From: Candidatus Azambacteria bacterium
GTDB lineage: Bacteria; Patescibacteriota; Minisyncoccia; GWC2-36-17; M10-OD1-4
DNA: 12,729 bases
Direction of reading: 5' to 3'
Assembly (NCBI GenBank): GCA_016200995.1
Contig: JACQDS010000053.1
Location: forward strand, 1-12,729
The position numbers were made by a program, and so were the translations under genes. The notes below the pieces were generated by a model that was not told the DNA's origin, made no database searches, and saw only the letters and a program-made list of their open reading frames with translations. This document shows, one piece after another, positions 12,709 to 12,729 of the stretch; the stretch's first letter is position 1; the number at the start of each line of letters is the position of its first letter.

Positions 12709-12729
12709 GAATTTTACCCCGTTAGAAGC

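Noticed and set aside
1..12729. CRISPR array, tRNA, rRNA, insertion sequence or prophage
   Set aside because: No regularly spaced long repeats, no cloverleaf-like sequence in the short gaps, no transposase or integrase; the baseplate-J-like protein stands alone without other phage genes.

Overview
The window looks like a core chromosomal segment from an ultra-small bacterium of the Candidate Phyla Radiation (Patescibacteria, perhaps the Parcubacteria side). This is inferred from several things seen together. The DNA is A-rich, with AGA and ATA codons favoured. Genes are tightly packed with 1-70 bp gaps or ATGA/TAATG overlaps. Nearly every start lacks a Shine-Dalgarno sequence. L13 is shortened. 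An FtsA-like protein and a baseplate-J-like membrane protein of a kind I associate with CPR genomes sit directly upstream of infA, where many bacteria have secY-adk-map. TGA is used as a stop, so the UGA-glycine code of Gracilibacteria/Absconditabacteria is not in use. There is no rRNA, tRNA, CRISPR array or insertion sequence that I can see.

Region 1 (1-2555, +): the C-terminal part of an FtsA/PilM-like actin-fold protein that begins upstream of the window, then a 578-residue single-pass membrane protein. Its N-terminal cytoplasmic domain carries an NLKLLKRE motif and its extracytoplasmic part resembles baseplate J-like proteins. The pair resembles PilM-PilN in layout, an actin-fold adaptor beside a bitopic membrane protein, and is the best candidate here for something not well described.

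Region 2 (2604-6724, +): a translation and transcription operon, infA-rpmJ-rpsM-rpsK-rpsD-rpoA-rplQ-rplM-rpsI (IF-1, L36, S13, S11, S4, RNA polymerase alpha, L17, L13, S9). Three of its gaps contain notable sequence: AGCT-containing direct repeats before rpsM, a hairpin plus T-rich run before rpsD, and a long hairpin before rpoA. These are plausible control points. The operon closes with a near-symmetric bidirectional terminator (6737-6775).

Region 3 (6777-8129, -): one convergent gene for a membrane-anchored PEGA-domain protein with a beta-propeller-like remainder.

Region 4 (8200-12695, +): after a 70 bp divergent promoter region comes a cell-envelope operon of murA, mreB and two GT-B glycosyltransferases. 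It joins the first committed step of peptidoglycan precursor synthesis, the rod-shape cytoskeleton and glycan assembly, with the last junctions overlapping by 1 and 4 bases. A hairpin overlaps the final stop codon, and its strongest T-run points along the minus strand, which hints at a convergent gene just beyond the window.
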